A DNA stretch of 64,000 nt from Planctomycetota bacterium (GTDB lineage Bacteria > Planctomycetota > GCA-002687715 > DRQF01), in NCBI GenBank assembly GCA_020639295.1, contig JACKGY010000008.1:124001-188000 (forward strand), in the 5' to 3' direction. Both the position numbers and the translations under genes were made by a program. The notes beneath the pieces are model-generated. The model saw only the letters and a program-made list of their open reading frames with translations, was not told the DNA's origin and ran no database searches. This document shows positions 33,233 through 41,716 of the stretch, one piece after another (position 1 is the first letter of the stretch; every line of letters starts with the position of its first letter).

Positions 33233-33423
33233 CGCTGATCTCCTTCACCTCGCCTGTCGGTCTGCGCCTCGGTGGCCCGATCGGGCTTCGTCTCTCGTCC
33301 GCCGCATTATGGCCCAGCGGAGCGGCGGACCGGAAGGAATGTCCATTCTCTCGGTCCCGAAACCCCGCCGCGATGCCGGATCATCACCGTCGATTCGATG
33401 CGAAACCGGTCGAAGCACCGATC

Positions 33424-33925
33424 GGACCGCGCAGCACCCGGACCGCGCAGCGCCGGCTGCGTCTCGGCAGGACCGCGCAGCGCCGGCTGCGCATTCGAAC
33501 TCCGACGACGCCCTCCGGAGCGCCCGCTGCGCAGTCGAACTCCGACGACGCGCTCCGGAGCGCCGGCTGCCCAGCCGGCAGGTCCGCCGGCCGCTGGCCG
33601 GCCTTTCGACGGCGCGACCAGGGCGACGAGGACTCCGACGGCGACGAGATCGTCGAGGCGAGACCGCGAGCGACGGGCGAGTTCGACTAGGCCAGCCAGC
33701 GGCTGGCGCTCCGAGGGGACCGCGCGGCGCCGGCTGCGCATTCGAACTCCGACGACGCGCTCCGGGCGGCTGGCGCTCCGAGGGGACCGCGCAGCGCCGG
33801 CTGCGCCTCGCGTTCTCGCCGGGAGGTGGCCGGGACGTGGCGGAGCAGTCGCTCCGCGGTCCGAAGCCGATCCAGGAATTGCGGAGCAGGCGCTCCGCGG
33901 TCCCTAACGCCGGCCGCTGGCCGGC
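33424..33925 (+). repeat. GC-rich intergenic repeat, locus 2 (edge of the paralog cluster)
   Basis: The 724-base gap between the FG-GAP gene and the next gene holds several copies of the repeat family: GCGCAGCGCCGGCTGCGC-type hairpins at about 33466-33492 and 33785-33807, the palindrome GCCGGCTGCCCAGCCGGC (about 33562-33579), GCCGGCCGCTGGCCGGC, and the element GACTAGGCCAGCCAGCGGCT (from 33685). Two copies of GCGGAGC...GCTCCGC (33840-33857, 33880-33897) follow. Reading frames through it are repeat artefacts. The first 190 bases of the gap show nothing clear. Confidence 0.85.
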
Positions 33926-33956
33926 ATGACCATCGAACGCGAGAAGACGCTCGCGA

Positions 33957-34388
33957 TCAACGGTCCTCGAGCGGGTCCAGGGCGACGGTGACGCGGCGAA
34001 GTCGGACCTCGAGGCGTCGGGCCTCGTGGGCCTCGCTCTCGATCAGGATCGACAAGGGCGGTTCGCCGAAGTCGAGGTCGCCACGCGCGAGGCCGGATCG
34101 GACCTCCAGCTCGACGCTGCGCTCCTTCTGGCCCTCGGCGTCGAGCCGCGAGACGACGAGGTGGCCGGCGATCAAGCCCGGCGCGGTGACGGTGAGGCGG
34201 ATCGAACCGGCGGGCACTTCCTCCACCAGGTCACTCGGCCGACCCTGCCGGCGCTCGGACTCGATCTGGTTGGTCTTCCAGATCACCAGGCCGATCGCCA
34301 CCACGATGGGCGCCAGCATGGTGATCGAGAGCACGATCACCGGAAATCGGGCTTCGGCCAGGATCGACTTCTTCTCGGCTTCGCTCAT
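33957..34388 (-). CDS. Small membrane protein of the paralog cluster
   Basis: 143 residues. A cytoplasmic stub (MSEAEKKSILAEARF), one membrane helix (PVIVLSITMLAPIVVAIGLV) and a short extracytoplasmic beta region (GSIRLTVTAPGLIAGHLVVSRL, ELEVRSGLARGDLDFGE, RRLEVRLRRVTVALD). It looks like a single beta domain of the kind repeated in the large neighbours. It ends the minus-strand arm of the cluster. Function unknown. Confidence 0.6.
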   Translation of the reverse strand: MSEAEKKSILAEARFPVIVLSITMLAPIVVAIGLVIWKTNQIESERRQGRPSDLVEEVPAGSIRLTVTAPGLIAGHLVVSRLDAEGQKERSVELEVRSGLARGDLDFGEPPLSILIESEAHEARRLEVRLRRVTVALDPLEDR

Positions 34389-34570
34389 CGCGTCTCGATC
34401 GCTTCGCCCCCGCGCTCACTTCCCTCCCCCGCGCCGGGCCATGGTCCGAGACCGCTCCGCTCGACGCAAGGCGAGGGTTCGGGAAGCAACCGCTTGCGAC
34501 GATCCGACCGGGAGGGCGGCCGCCGCTCACCGATACCCTTCGACCGACGAGAAGGGTCTCCGCCGGTCGG

Positions 34571-35764
34571 TCAGGGTTTGCGCCCGACCTGATCGCGGAG
34601 GATCTCGATCGCCTGCGGGCTGAGTGACAGGCGGATCGGACCGGGGTCGTCCTCGCTGACCCGAACGGTTTCGCGATCGAGACCCTGGCCGATGATGAGG
34701 CTCTCGACCACATGGCCGTCCTCGAGATCATCGTGGCGCAGGACGACCCGATAGTCGCCGTAGTCGGGCAGCGCGACCGGTCCGGAGACCCGCTCGCCCT
34801 CGATCACGTAGTCGTCGCCCACGCCGAATTCCCGGTCGAGATGGAACTCCAGGACCAGGCGGTCCTCCGGATCGATCGTCACCGCCGGGTCGAAGACGAC
34901 CTCCTTCCGGATGCCAGGCTGGACCACGATGACCGCCTCCGGCTGGTCCAACCGATAGCGGAGCAGGCGGACACCATCGATGAGAATCCGGATCTCGACC
35001 GGCAAGGCGGGCACCACCAGGCGCCGGGCCTCGGTGATCAGGCCGCCGCCCGAATCGCGCTTGAGCACGCCGTCGAGCTTCACGACCCCGGTGGCGAGGA
35101 CCTCGTTGCCGTCCACGGGAACCGCCTGGACCAGGCCGGCGCGCCCGGCGAGACCGACGCCGTGATGGAAACGGAGCGAGAGCTCCACCGCGCGCGAGTC
35201 GACGTAGAGGTCGCCGAGGTCGCGGTCTTCGCCCAGGGCGACGCGCAGATCACGGACGCGAAGCAGTTCGTGTCCCCAGGGGTCGCGGACGACGAGGTCA
35301 TGGAGGCGGTCCGGGGTGATGCCCATCTCGAAGAAGCCGCTCTCCTCGACCCGGCCCATCTGGTCCTGGTCGGAACGGTTCGGGCCCTCGGTCGCCATGA
35401 GCCAGGGGGAGAGCCCGAGGATGTTGCCGCCGGGAAGGGGCCGGAGGCGCCCGTGCACCAGCGCCGGGATCTCCTCGTCGCTGGTCTCGACGATCACGCC
35501 CTCCTCGATCTCCTCGGGCGGAGACGGCTCCTCGATCGGCTCGGTCGTGGTCGCGGCGGCGCCCACCGCCTGATCGGCGCCCAGGGTCGAGTGCGGCGCC
35601 CGTTCGGGCCGCGCGACGCGTTGGGGCCGCGGCGTGCTCTCGGCCTCTTCTTCCAGGGCAGGGCCCCGACCGAGGCCCGCCTCATCGCCACCGGCGAACC
35701 GGAACAGCAGGAGTGCCGCGCCGGCGAGCACGAGCAGGGCGACGATCGCGATCAGGATCCGCAT
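34571..35764 (-). CDS. Anchored beta-domain protein (paralog cluster, short member)
   Basis: 397 residues. MRILIAIVALLVLAGAALLLF is an N-terminal anchor, followed by an acidic, Pro-rich linker (residues 25-90) and beta-strand domains. The shared module VVPALPVEIRILIDGVRLLRYRLDQ occurs at about 245-270. The C-terminus (IRLSLSPQAIEILRDQV) resembles the ends of the big paralogs. No catalytic motif is seen. It is roughly half the length of its relatives, so it may be a reduced copy. Confidence 0.65.
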   Translation of the reverse strand: MRILIAIVALLVLAGAALLLFRFAGGDEAGLGRGPALEEEAESTPRPQRVARPERAPHSTLGADQAVGAAATTTEPIEEPSPPEEIEEGVIVETSDEEIPALVHGRLRPLPGGNILGLSPWLMATEGPNRSDQDQMGRVEESGFFEMGITPDRLHDLVVRDPWGHELLRVRDLRVALGEDRDLGDLYVDSRAVELSLRFHHGVGLAGRAGLVQAVPVDGNEVLATGVVKLDGVLKRDSGGGLITEARRLVVPALPVEIRILIDGVRLLRYRLDQPEAVIVVQPGIRKEVVFDPAVTIDPEDRLVLEFHLDREFGVGDDYVIEGERVSGPVALPDYGDYRVVLRHDDLEDGHVVESLIIGQGLDRETVRVSEDDPGPIRLSLSPQAIEILRDQVGRKP

Positions 35765-35800
35765 GACGATCTCCGGACGAGACGGCCTCGAGCATAACCT

Positions 35801-36010
35801 TCACTTCGCCGGCTCGCGCAGCCTTTCCTCGACGGCGATCGTGCCTCGCTCGGCACAGCTCGGCGGGGCTTCGTTCCCGTCCGCGCCGACCGGCGGCGGC
35901 CGGTCGATCATGCGTTCCTCCTCGCGATCGGCGACGGCCTCGAGGACGACCACGACGGCGCCCAGCAGGATCAGGATGCCCAGCAGCAGGAGCCAGCTCG
36001 CTCGCCTCAT
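35801..36010 (-). CDS. Very small membrane protein in the paralog cluster
   Basis: 69 residues with one membrane helix (MRRASWLLLLGILILLGAVVVVL) and a short charged tail. Its ATG overlaps the stop of the upstream gene as ATGA. It resembles only the anchor and linker part of the neighbouring paralogs, so it could be a decayed copy or a small accessory subunit. Confidence 0.5.
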   Translation of the reverse strand: MRRASWLLLLGILILLGAVVVVLEAVADREEERMIDRPPPVGADGNEAPPSCAERGTIAVEERLREPAK

Positions 36011-36399
36011 CGCTTCGCTTCCTCCGTGATCATCTCCAGGATCTCCTCGTGCAGCGTGAAGCGAAGGACCGGAACCGGATCCATGGTCTCGATCTCGACC
36101 CGCTCCGGCGTGACCAGCGCCTTGCCGTCACGCGCCCTCCGCAGTCCGGGCACGACGCTCTGCTGCAGGTCGACATGATAACGGCCGGGCCCGGGCAGAC
36201 GCAGGCTCCGCTCCGGGCCGCTGCCCGCCGCGAAGACGACGCGGCCGGCGGTGCCGAGGCGATCGCGGAAGGTGAGGACGATCTGTCCGCGAAGGAGCTC
36301 GGGCAGGTTCTCGAGCCGGACCCGCAGCTCCGGCCCGGGCTCGACCTCGACGACCTCGTGGAGGTCGCGGATCTCGCGCGCGACCGGACGCGCGCTCAT
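36007..36399 (-). CDS. Soluble small beta-domain protein in the paralog cluster
   Basis: 130 residues without a signal or membrane segment: MSARPVAREIRDLHEVVEVE, then a beta sandwich (LRVRLENLPELLRGQIVLTFRD, GPERSLRLPGPGRYHVDLQQ) and a helical end (LRFTLHEEILEMI). It matches the C-terminal domain of the large paralogs (GRYxVDLQ and a final amphipathic helix). It overlaps both neighbours (ATGA junctions), so it is probably translated in concert. It could be a C-terminal fragment of a former larger gene. Confidence 0.5.
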   Translation of the reverse strand: MSARPVAREIRDLHEVVEVEPGPELRVRLENLPELLRGQIVLTFRDRLGTAGRVVFAAGSGPERSLRLPGPGRYHVDLQQSVVPGLRRARDGKALVTPERVEIETMDPVPVLRFTLHEEILEMITEEAKR

Positions 36400-39023
36400 C
36401 GCCCATCCTCCCCGAGAACGCGCCGCAGCTCGGCGACGATGGCATCGAACTCGTCGCGATCGATCGCGATGCTGAACTCCTGGTCGCCCGCGACCTCGCC
36501 GACGGAGATGAGGTTGCCCGGTCCCGGACTCATGATCTCGCTCTCGCTACGCCCGCCGACCGCGACGACGATGAACCGGTCGACGAGGTAGCGGCCGGCC
36601 GCGGGCAGCGCCAGCCGGCACTCCGGCCGCGCCCGCGAGCAACGTCCGGAGGTCAGCTCCTCGAAACGCGGGCCCTCGGCCTCGCGCAGGCTGAACAGGA
36701 TCTCCACGTCCGGCGGCAGCTCGCGCCCGCCGCCCGGCCGCAGGCTGATCTGGATCAGGGGCCTGAGGACCAAGGTCGCGGGCGAGCCTTCGATCACCTG
36801 GCGGAGCGTCCGATAGCCGGGAGCCTGGATCTCGACCTCGACCGGCAGCGCCGGCACGGCCATCACCAGCTCGCCGCGGACGATCCCGGCCTCGGTCCAG
36901 TACGGCCCCATCTCCTCGCCCGGGGGAGCGTGGCGCCAGCGGGTCGCGAGCTCGCCCAGAAGCCGACCCTCGGCGTCCTCGACCCGCAGCCGCAGGAGTT
37001 TCGTGCTGCGATCGACCTCGATCCGGCCCAGGTCGACGACCTCGCCCTCGGCGACGACGAGTTCCTGGCCGTTGACCTCCCAGGAGAGGCGTTCACGCCC
37101 CAGGCGAAGGTTCAAGTAGTAGCGACCGGGTGGGATCTCGACCTCGAGCCGGCCGTCGCGGGGAATCGAGAACAGGAGTTCCTCATGGGATCGTTCCACG
37201 ACCTCGAGCGTGATCCGGTCGAGGATCGCCGGGTCGGCGGCGAGGATCGTCGCCCGGAGCGTCGCCAGGCGGGTCACCACGAAATCGACGTCGTGGCTCC
37301 CCGTCAGGACGATGCGGGACTCGCCGAAACGCGCGCCGGCCTCGGGACGGACCAGGATCTCCCCCGGCCCGCCGTCGCCACGGATGAGGTAGCGACCCTC
37401 GGCGTCGCTGCGGGTCAGGAATCTCCGGCCCCGCGGTCGATCGGAGCGGTCGCCGCGATGGTAGGGACGCGCGCTGATACGGACGCCGGGGACGCCCCGA
37501 CCGAGGCCGTCCCGGACCTGACCGGCCACGAGGAGAGGCTGCGACCGCGGCCGGAGATCGCCCAGGTCCTGCCGGCCGGGACCGAGGCCGATCGGACAGC
37601 GGTACTCGCGCAGGGAGTCATCCGTCGCCGTGACGACGAGGACCAGTTCGGGCTCCTCGAACCCCTGACGCATCGACTCGTCGACCGGCGGCAACGCGAA
37701 GGCGAAGCGGCCCTCGATGTCGGTCGGCTGTGGCGGCGAACTCCGCGCCCGGTGATCGTCCGCGCCGTCGCGCCCGGTGATCCGAGGCACGACGCGCGCC
37801 TCGCCGAGCGGTCGGTCGTCCTCGTCGAGCAGGCGGCCGACGAAGACCAGGCGCTCGTCCTCGGGCGCGGCTTCGAGGTCGATGGTCACCAGCTCGCCCG
37901 CCCGACTCGGGCCGCGGGTCCTGACGGTGACGGTCGCATCGGGCGCCAGGGCCTCGGGCACGAGTCCGAGGCGGAGATCGAGACCGATGGCGACGAAGTC
38001 GACCCGCAGGCTCTCGCCCGCGAAGTCGAGCAGGAGCCCGGCCCGATGGAGCAGGCCGCCGTGATCCGTCGTCGTGCCGGCCGCGCCCGCCTCTTCGATC
38101 AGGAGCGAGCGGCGCCGCGGCGGCCCCGGCAGGCGGGGACCCTGGCGCCGGACGAGCACCGAGCCGGTCGCCGGCGCCACCAGGCGGATCGGCTGTGTGG
38201 GCGGCGCCGCCGCGTCGATCGGCCGACCGACCGCCTCGCCCAGAAGCCCACCGAGCATGACCACACCGGAGCCTTCGGGATCGTCCGCCCTCCGGAGGAG
38301 CGGCAGCCAGGCTCGACCCCCCGGGCCCGCGGTCCGAACTCGGGTCCGCAGCGCAGCGGCCGAGGCGAGGGGCGCCGAGGACGCGACCCGGAATTCGACC
38401 GGGGCGCCGGCCAGGGGACGTCCGGCCCGATCGACGACCGCGACCTCGACCAGCTTCATCGGCCGGAGTTCGAGGACGAGTTCACCACCACCGAGGGCGT
38501 TCCGATCGAGCGCGCAGGCATGGCGGTCGGCGGTCATGGCGGTGAGCCGCCGGGGGCGATCGGGGAGCGCCTCCGGGATGCGGAGCAGGCCGTGGCGGTC
38601 GCTCCGGTAGCGCCGGGCGCGCGGACCGGGCAGATCTCCGTCCGGATGGTCGAGCGCCCGGCGCCAGGGGTCGCCTTCCTCGTCCTCGACCCAGACCGTG
38701 ACGTCGGCCAGCGCCGCGCGACTGCCGGCCTCGAGACAACGAACGAGCAGACCACCACCGGGGGCCTCGGCCTCGGTTCCGATCGCGGGGATGAAGGAAG
38801 TCGAGGGCGATTCCGTGGCCTGGTCACCCTGGACCAGGGCGCGGGCGGGACGCTCGGCCACGCGCCGCGGCGCCGAGGGCCGGCCGTCGGCGTCGGCGTC
38901 GATCGCTCCTGGCCGGCGGGCGAGATCCGGGTCGACCTCGGCGAAGCCGCGGAGGAGGAGCACCAGACCGAACCCGAGGGCGAGGCCGACGACGACGATG
39001 GTGATGCCCGACTTGCCCTTCAT
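36396..39023 (-). CDS. Large anchored multi-domain protein with carboxypeptidase-regulatory-like domains (paralog A)
   Basis: 875 residues from the ATG at 39023 (AGGGG five bases upstream). MKGKSGITIVVVGLALGFGLVLLL is the anchor. Repeated Ig-like CarboxypepD_reg-type units follow: VRCLEAGSRAALADVTVWVED, FVGRLLDEDDRPLGEARVVP and LVAGQVRDGLGRGVPGVRISARPY, each with an SDxxGxxxL turn (RRYRSDRHGLLRIPE, LTRSDAEGRYLIRGD). VPALPVEVEIQAPGYR precedes the C-terminal domain. No enzyme motif is seen. It is probably exposed on the outer face of the inner membrane; function unknown. Confidence 0.75.
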   Translation of the reverse strand: MKGKSGITIVVVGLALGFGLVLLLRGFAEVDPDLARRPGAIDADADGRPSAPRRVAERPARALVQGDQATESPSTSFIPAIGTEAEAPGGGLLVRCLEAGSRAALADVTVWVEDEEGDPWRRALDHPDGDLPGPRARRYRSDRHGLLRIPEALPDRPRRLTAMTADRHACALDRNALGGGELVLELRPMKLVEVAVVDRAGRPLAGAPVEFRVASSAPLASAAALRTRVRTAGPGGRAWLPLLRRADDPEGSGVVMLGGLLGEAVGRPIDAAAPPTQPIRLVAPATGSVLVRRQGPRLPGPPRRRSLLIEEAGAAGTTTDHGGLLHRAGLLLDFAGESLRVDFVAIGLDLRLGLVPEALAPDATVTVRTRGPSRAGELVTIDLEAAPEDERLVFVGRLLDEDDRPLGEARVVPRITGRDGADDHRARSSPPQPTDIEGRFAFALPPVDESMRQGFEEPELVLVVTATDDSLREYRCPIGLGPGRQDLGDLRPRSQPLLVAGQVRDGLGRGVPGVRISARPYHRGDRSDRPRGRRFLTRSDAEGRYLIRGDGGPGEILVRPEAGARFGESRIVLTGSHDVDFVVTRLATLRATILAADPAILDRITLEVVERSHEELLFSIPRDGRLEVEIPPGRYYLNLRLGRERLSWEVNGQELVVAEGEVVDLGRIEVDRSTKLLRLRVEDAEGRLLGELATRWRHAPPGEEMGPYWTEAGIVRGELVMAVPALPVEVEIQAPGYRTLRQVIEGSPATLVLRPLIQISLRPGGGRELPPDVEILFSLREAEGPRFEELTSGRCSRARPECRLALPAAGRYLVDRFIVVAVGGRSESEIMSPGPGNLISVGEVAGDQEFSIAIDRDEFDAIVAELRRVLGEDGR

Positions 39024-39114
39024 CCACGCCCCTGCTCGTTCTGCCCGGAGAGCCATCCTGCCCGAGCGGAACCCGGATGGACAGCGTTCTCTCGATTGCC
39101 GCCGACGGCGGGCC

Positions 39115-41649
39115 TCAGCGCGCCTGGAGCTCGGCGATCAGGCGCGTCACCGCCGTGCGATCGAGCGGGATCCCGAAGACCTGCTCCGCGGTCGAGTCCG
39201 TGACCTCGATCCGGGGGCTGGTCGCGACGGTCGTCAGCCAGCGGGCGACATGGGTCCTGCGCCCGTCGAGGCCGATCTGGAGATCGACGCGATAGCGACC
39301 GGGCCGCGCCAGACGCAGGCCGACCTTGCCGCTTCCGCGCCGACCGGGCGCGCCGCGGATCCGCTGCTCGCCGTCGCCCTCCGGCGCGAGGCCGCTCCAG
39401 ACGCCGACCTCCTCCGGGAGCCAATCGAGGCTTCCGAAGTCGAGGATGACGACCGGTCCGGCCTGGAGCCGGAGGCCGTTCTCGCCCTCCTCCAGCCGGC
39501 CACGCGCCCAGCCGCGCTCCTCGACCTCCAGGTCGATGTCGAGCGGGAGCGAGTCGTGGAGGACCTCGAAGTAGCCGCGACTGAGTGCGGCGCGCCCGGT
39601 CGCGACCAGTCGGCCATCCGCGGGCGCCAGCAGGCGATAGTCGACATGGCCGTTCAGGAGCGGCTCGCCCGCCGGATCGAGGAGGAGGACGCGCAGGCTG
39701 TTCGAGAGCCCCTCCACGACCAGATCGCCCAGGTCGAGCTCGCCGCCCTCGGGCAGGACGAGACCCTCGCGCCGAAGCAGCGCCCGCGCCGTCGACCGCC
39801 CTTGCCTGATCGTGATCGTGAAGGGACCGGGCCGGAGTCCGACCTGCAGCCGCCCGTTCTGGTCGGTCACGGCGACGTAGATCAGTCTGGAGCCGCGCTC
39901 GATCTCGACCAGCAGGCCAAGGACCGGCTGGCCATCCGGCGCGACACAGCGCAGCCGGAGGCTGCCCAGTCGACTCGCCACCAGATCGAGGCCCCGCGCA
40001 CCGTTCGGAACCCGGTCCTCCTCGAGGAAGTAGTCGTGGCTGTTCAGGCCAAGATCGAGTTCCGCGGCCGTGATCGAGCCGTAGCAGCTGAAGGCGCCCG
40101 CGCGATCGGTGAAGCAGTCGATCACGCCGGCGGGATCGGCCGCGCCGCCGGCTGGAGCGTGGCCCTTGATCCGCAGTCCGATCGCAGGGATCGCCTCGCC
40201 CTGTCGATCGATCACCCGACCGGACAGGAGGAAACCCTCGGGCCGGAGTACGACGTCGCCGAGATCGTGGAGGCCGACGGCAAGTTCGGGGAGTTCGACC
40301 TGACCGCGGGCCGGAGCCTCGTCGTCGCGACGCGCGACGACCACCAGGCGATCGAGCCGGGCCTCCGGCCGCGCCGGGCGGAGGCCGATGCGGAACCGGC
40401 CGGAATCGTCGCAGCGTCCCTGCGCGGTCCAGCCGATGTCGTTGCCCTCGCCGTCGTTGCCCTGGAACTCGAGGTCGAGGCGCGCGCCGATCAGCGGCCC
40501 GCCCACCGCGACCGCGCGACCGGTCAGGACGCAGCGATCGAGGGCCTCCGGCGGCCGCAGCTCGACGGTCACGGTCTCGCCCGCCCGGGTCGGCCCGGCG
40601 AATTCGAGCCGGAGCGGCTCGAAGTCGGCGAGCAACTGGCTGTCCATCCAGGCATCGAGCCCGAGGTCGAGGCCGACCACCTCGAGGCAGGCCCGGCCGT
40701 CGCGCGGGAGGAGGCAGACGCGATCCTCGGGACCACCGCCGGCGCCCAGCGAGACCCGATGTGGCCCGTAGGCGAGCGCGCCCCCGTCGCGACCACGAAC
40801 GAGAACCTCGACGCGCCCGTGCGGCGGTAGGACCAGTTCGATCGGCTCGATCGGTGGCAGGGCCGGGTCGAAGGTTCGGGCGACGCGTTCGGCGAACAGG
40901 CCCTCGATCGCCAGCTCGTGTGGTTCGGTGTCGGCGGGATCGAGGGTCGCGAGCGGCAGGGAGACCCGGCCGTCCGGGCCGCTGAATTCGCGCAGCACGA
41001 CGCGGCGGCCGGCCCCCTCGCCGCGCGACCAGGCCACCGGGATTCCGGCGGCGGGTCGACCGTCGGCCTCGACCACGCGCGCCGCGAGGCTCTTCAGCTC
41101 GTGGACGAGGAGGAGGAGATCGCGCGAGTGGTGCCACAACTCGACCTGGCCGAAGCGCCGGGCGTCGATCACCGTCGCGATGCCCTGCTCGTCCGGGCGC
41201 GGCAGCCAGACCTCGCCCTTCGCGTCACTGCGGAAGCGCCGGGCGTGGTCGCGCATCAGCTCGGCGATCGAGAGCTGCAGACCGAAGAGCAGGCGGTAGT
41301 CCAGCTCCCCGCGGTCGACGAAGACGTCGACTCCGGGCAACGGCGCCCCGGTCGCGACCTCGACCACGCGGACGCGAATGCCGTGTGGGTCGGCCTCCTC
41401 GACCGGCCCGAGGACGACCAGCTCGCCGCCGATCTGCTCCTCGTCGGCAAGCGATACGATCGACTCGCTGACGCGCGCGGGACGCGCGCCGTTCCGACTG
41501 CCGCTCTCGGGCGCGATCACCGCGGCCTCGTCACCGGCCGGGCCGTCGAGGCCGCCACCGGCCTCGGCGCCGAGGAAGCGCCAGAGGACGACGAGTGCCA
41601 GGAGCAGGACGAGGGCGCCTGCCGCGAGGAGCGGGCCGGAACGCTTCAT
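39115..41649 (-). CDS. Large anchored multi-domain protein with carboxypeptidase-regulatory-like domains (paralog B)
   Basis: 844 residues. Anchor MKRSGPLLAAGALVLLLALVVLW, then IRVRVVEVATGAPLPGVDVFVD and RRFRSDAKGEVWLPRP, matching paralogs A and C. Further units include LSGRVIDRQGEAIPAIGLRIKG and LRCVAPDGQPVLGLLVEIERG. The end GRYRVDLQIGLDGR and FGIPLDRTAVTRLIAELQ match the others. The shared LPV motif is weaker here (DSLPLDIDLEVEERGW). Four Cys pairs could form disulfides outside the cytoplasm. Function unknown. Confidence 0.75.
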   Translation of the reverse strand: MKRSGPLLAAGALVLLLALVVLWRFLGAEAGGGLDGPAGDEAAVIAPESGSRNGARPARVSESIVSLADEEQIGGELVVLGPVEEADPHGIRVRVVEVATGAPLPGVDVFVDRGELDYRLLFGLQLSIAELMRDHARRFRSDAKGEVWLPRPDEQGIATVIDARRFGQVELWHHSRDLLLLVHELKSLAARVVEADGRPAAGIPVAWSRGEGAGRRVVLREFSGPDGRVSLPLATLDPADTEPHELAIEGLFAERVARTFDPALPPIEPIELVLPPHGRVEVLVRGRDGGALAYGPHRVSLGAGGGPEDRVCLLPRDGRACLEVVGLDLGLDAWMDSQLLADFEPLRLEFAGPTRAGETVTVELRPPEALDRCVLTGRAVAVGGPLIGARLDLEFQGNDGEGNDIGWTAQGRCDDSGRFRIGLRPARPEARLDRLVVVARRDDEAPARGQVELPELAVGLHDLGDVVLRPEGFLLSGRVIDRQGEAIPAIGLRIKGHAPAGGAADPAGVIDCFTDRAGAFSCYGSITAAELDLGLNSHDYFLEEDRVPNGARGLDLVASRLGSLRLRCVAPDGQPVLGLLVEIERGSRLIYVAVTDQNGRLQVGLRPGPFTITIRQGRSTARALLRREGLVLPEGGELDLGDLVVEGLSNSLRVLLLDPAGEPLLNGHVDYRLLAPADGRLVATGRAALSRGYFEVLHDSLPLDIDLEVEERGWARGRLEEGENGLRLQAGPVVILDFGSLDWLPEEVGVWSGLAPEGDGEQRIRGAPGRRGSGKVGLRLARPGRYRVDLQIGLDGRRTHVARWLTTVATSPRIEVTDSTAEQVFGIPLDRTAVTRLIAELQAR

Positions 41650-41716
41650 CGGCGACCTCGGCGCGGCGATGAGACCGCGACCGTCGCGACGAGGGCGGCG
41701 GCCCGCGCGACGGCGA

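Noticed and set aside
33272..33929. Coding frames in the repeat-rich gap near 33.5 kb
   Set aside because: Amino-acid strings are repeat artefacts and frames change between copies; no ribosome site.
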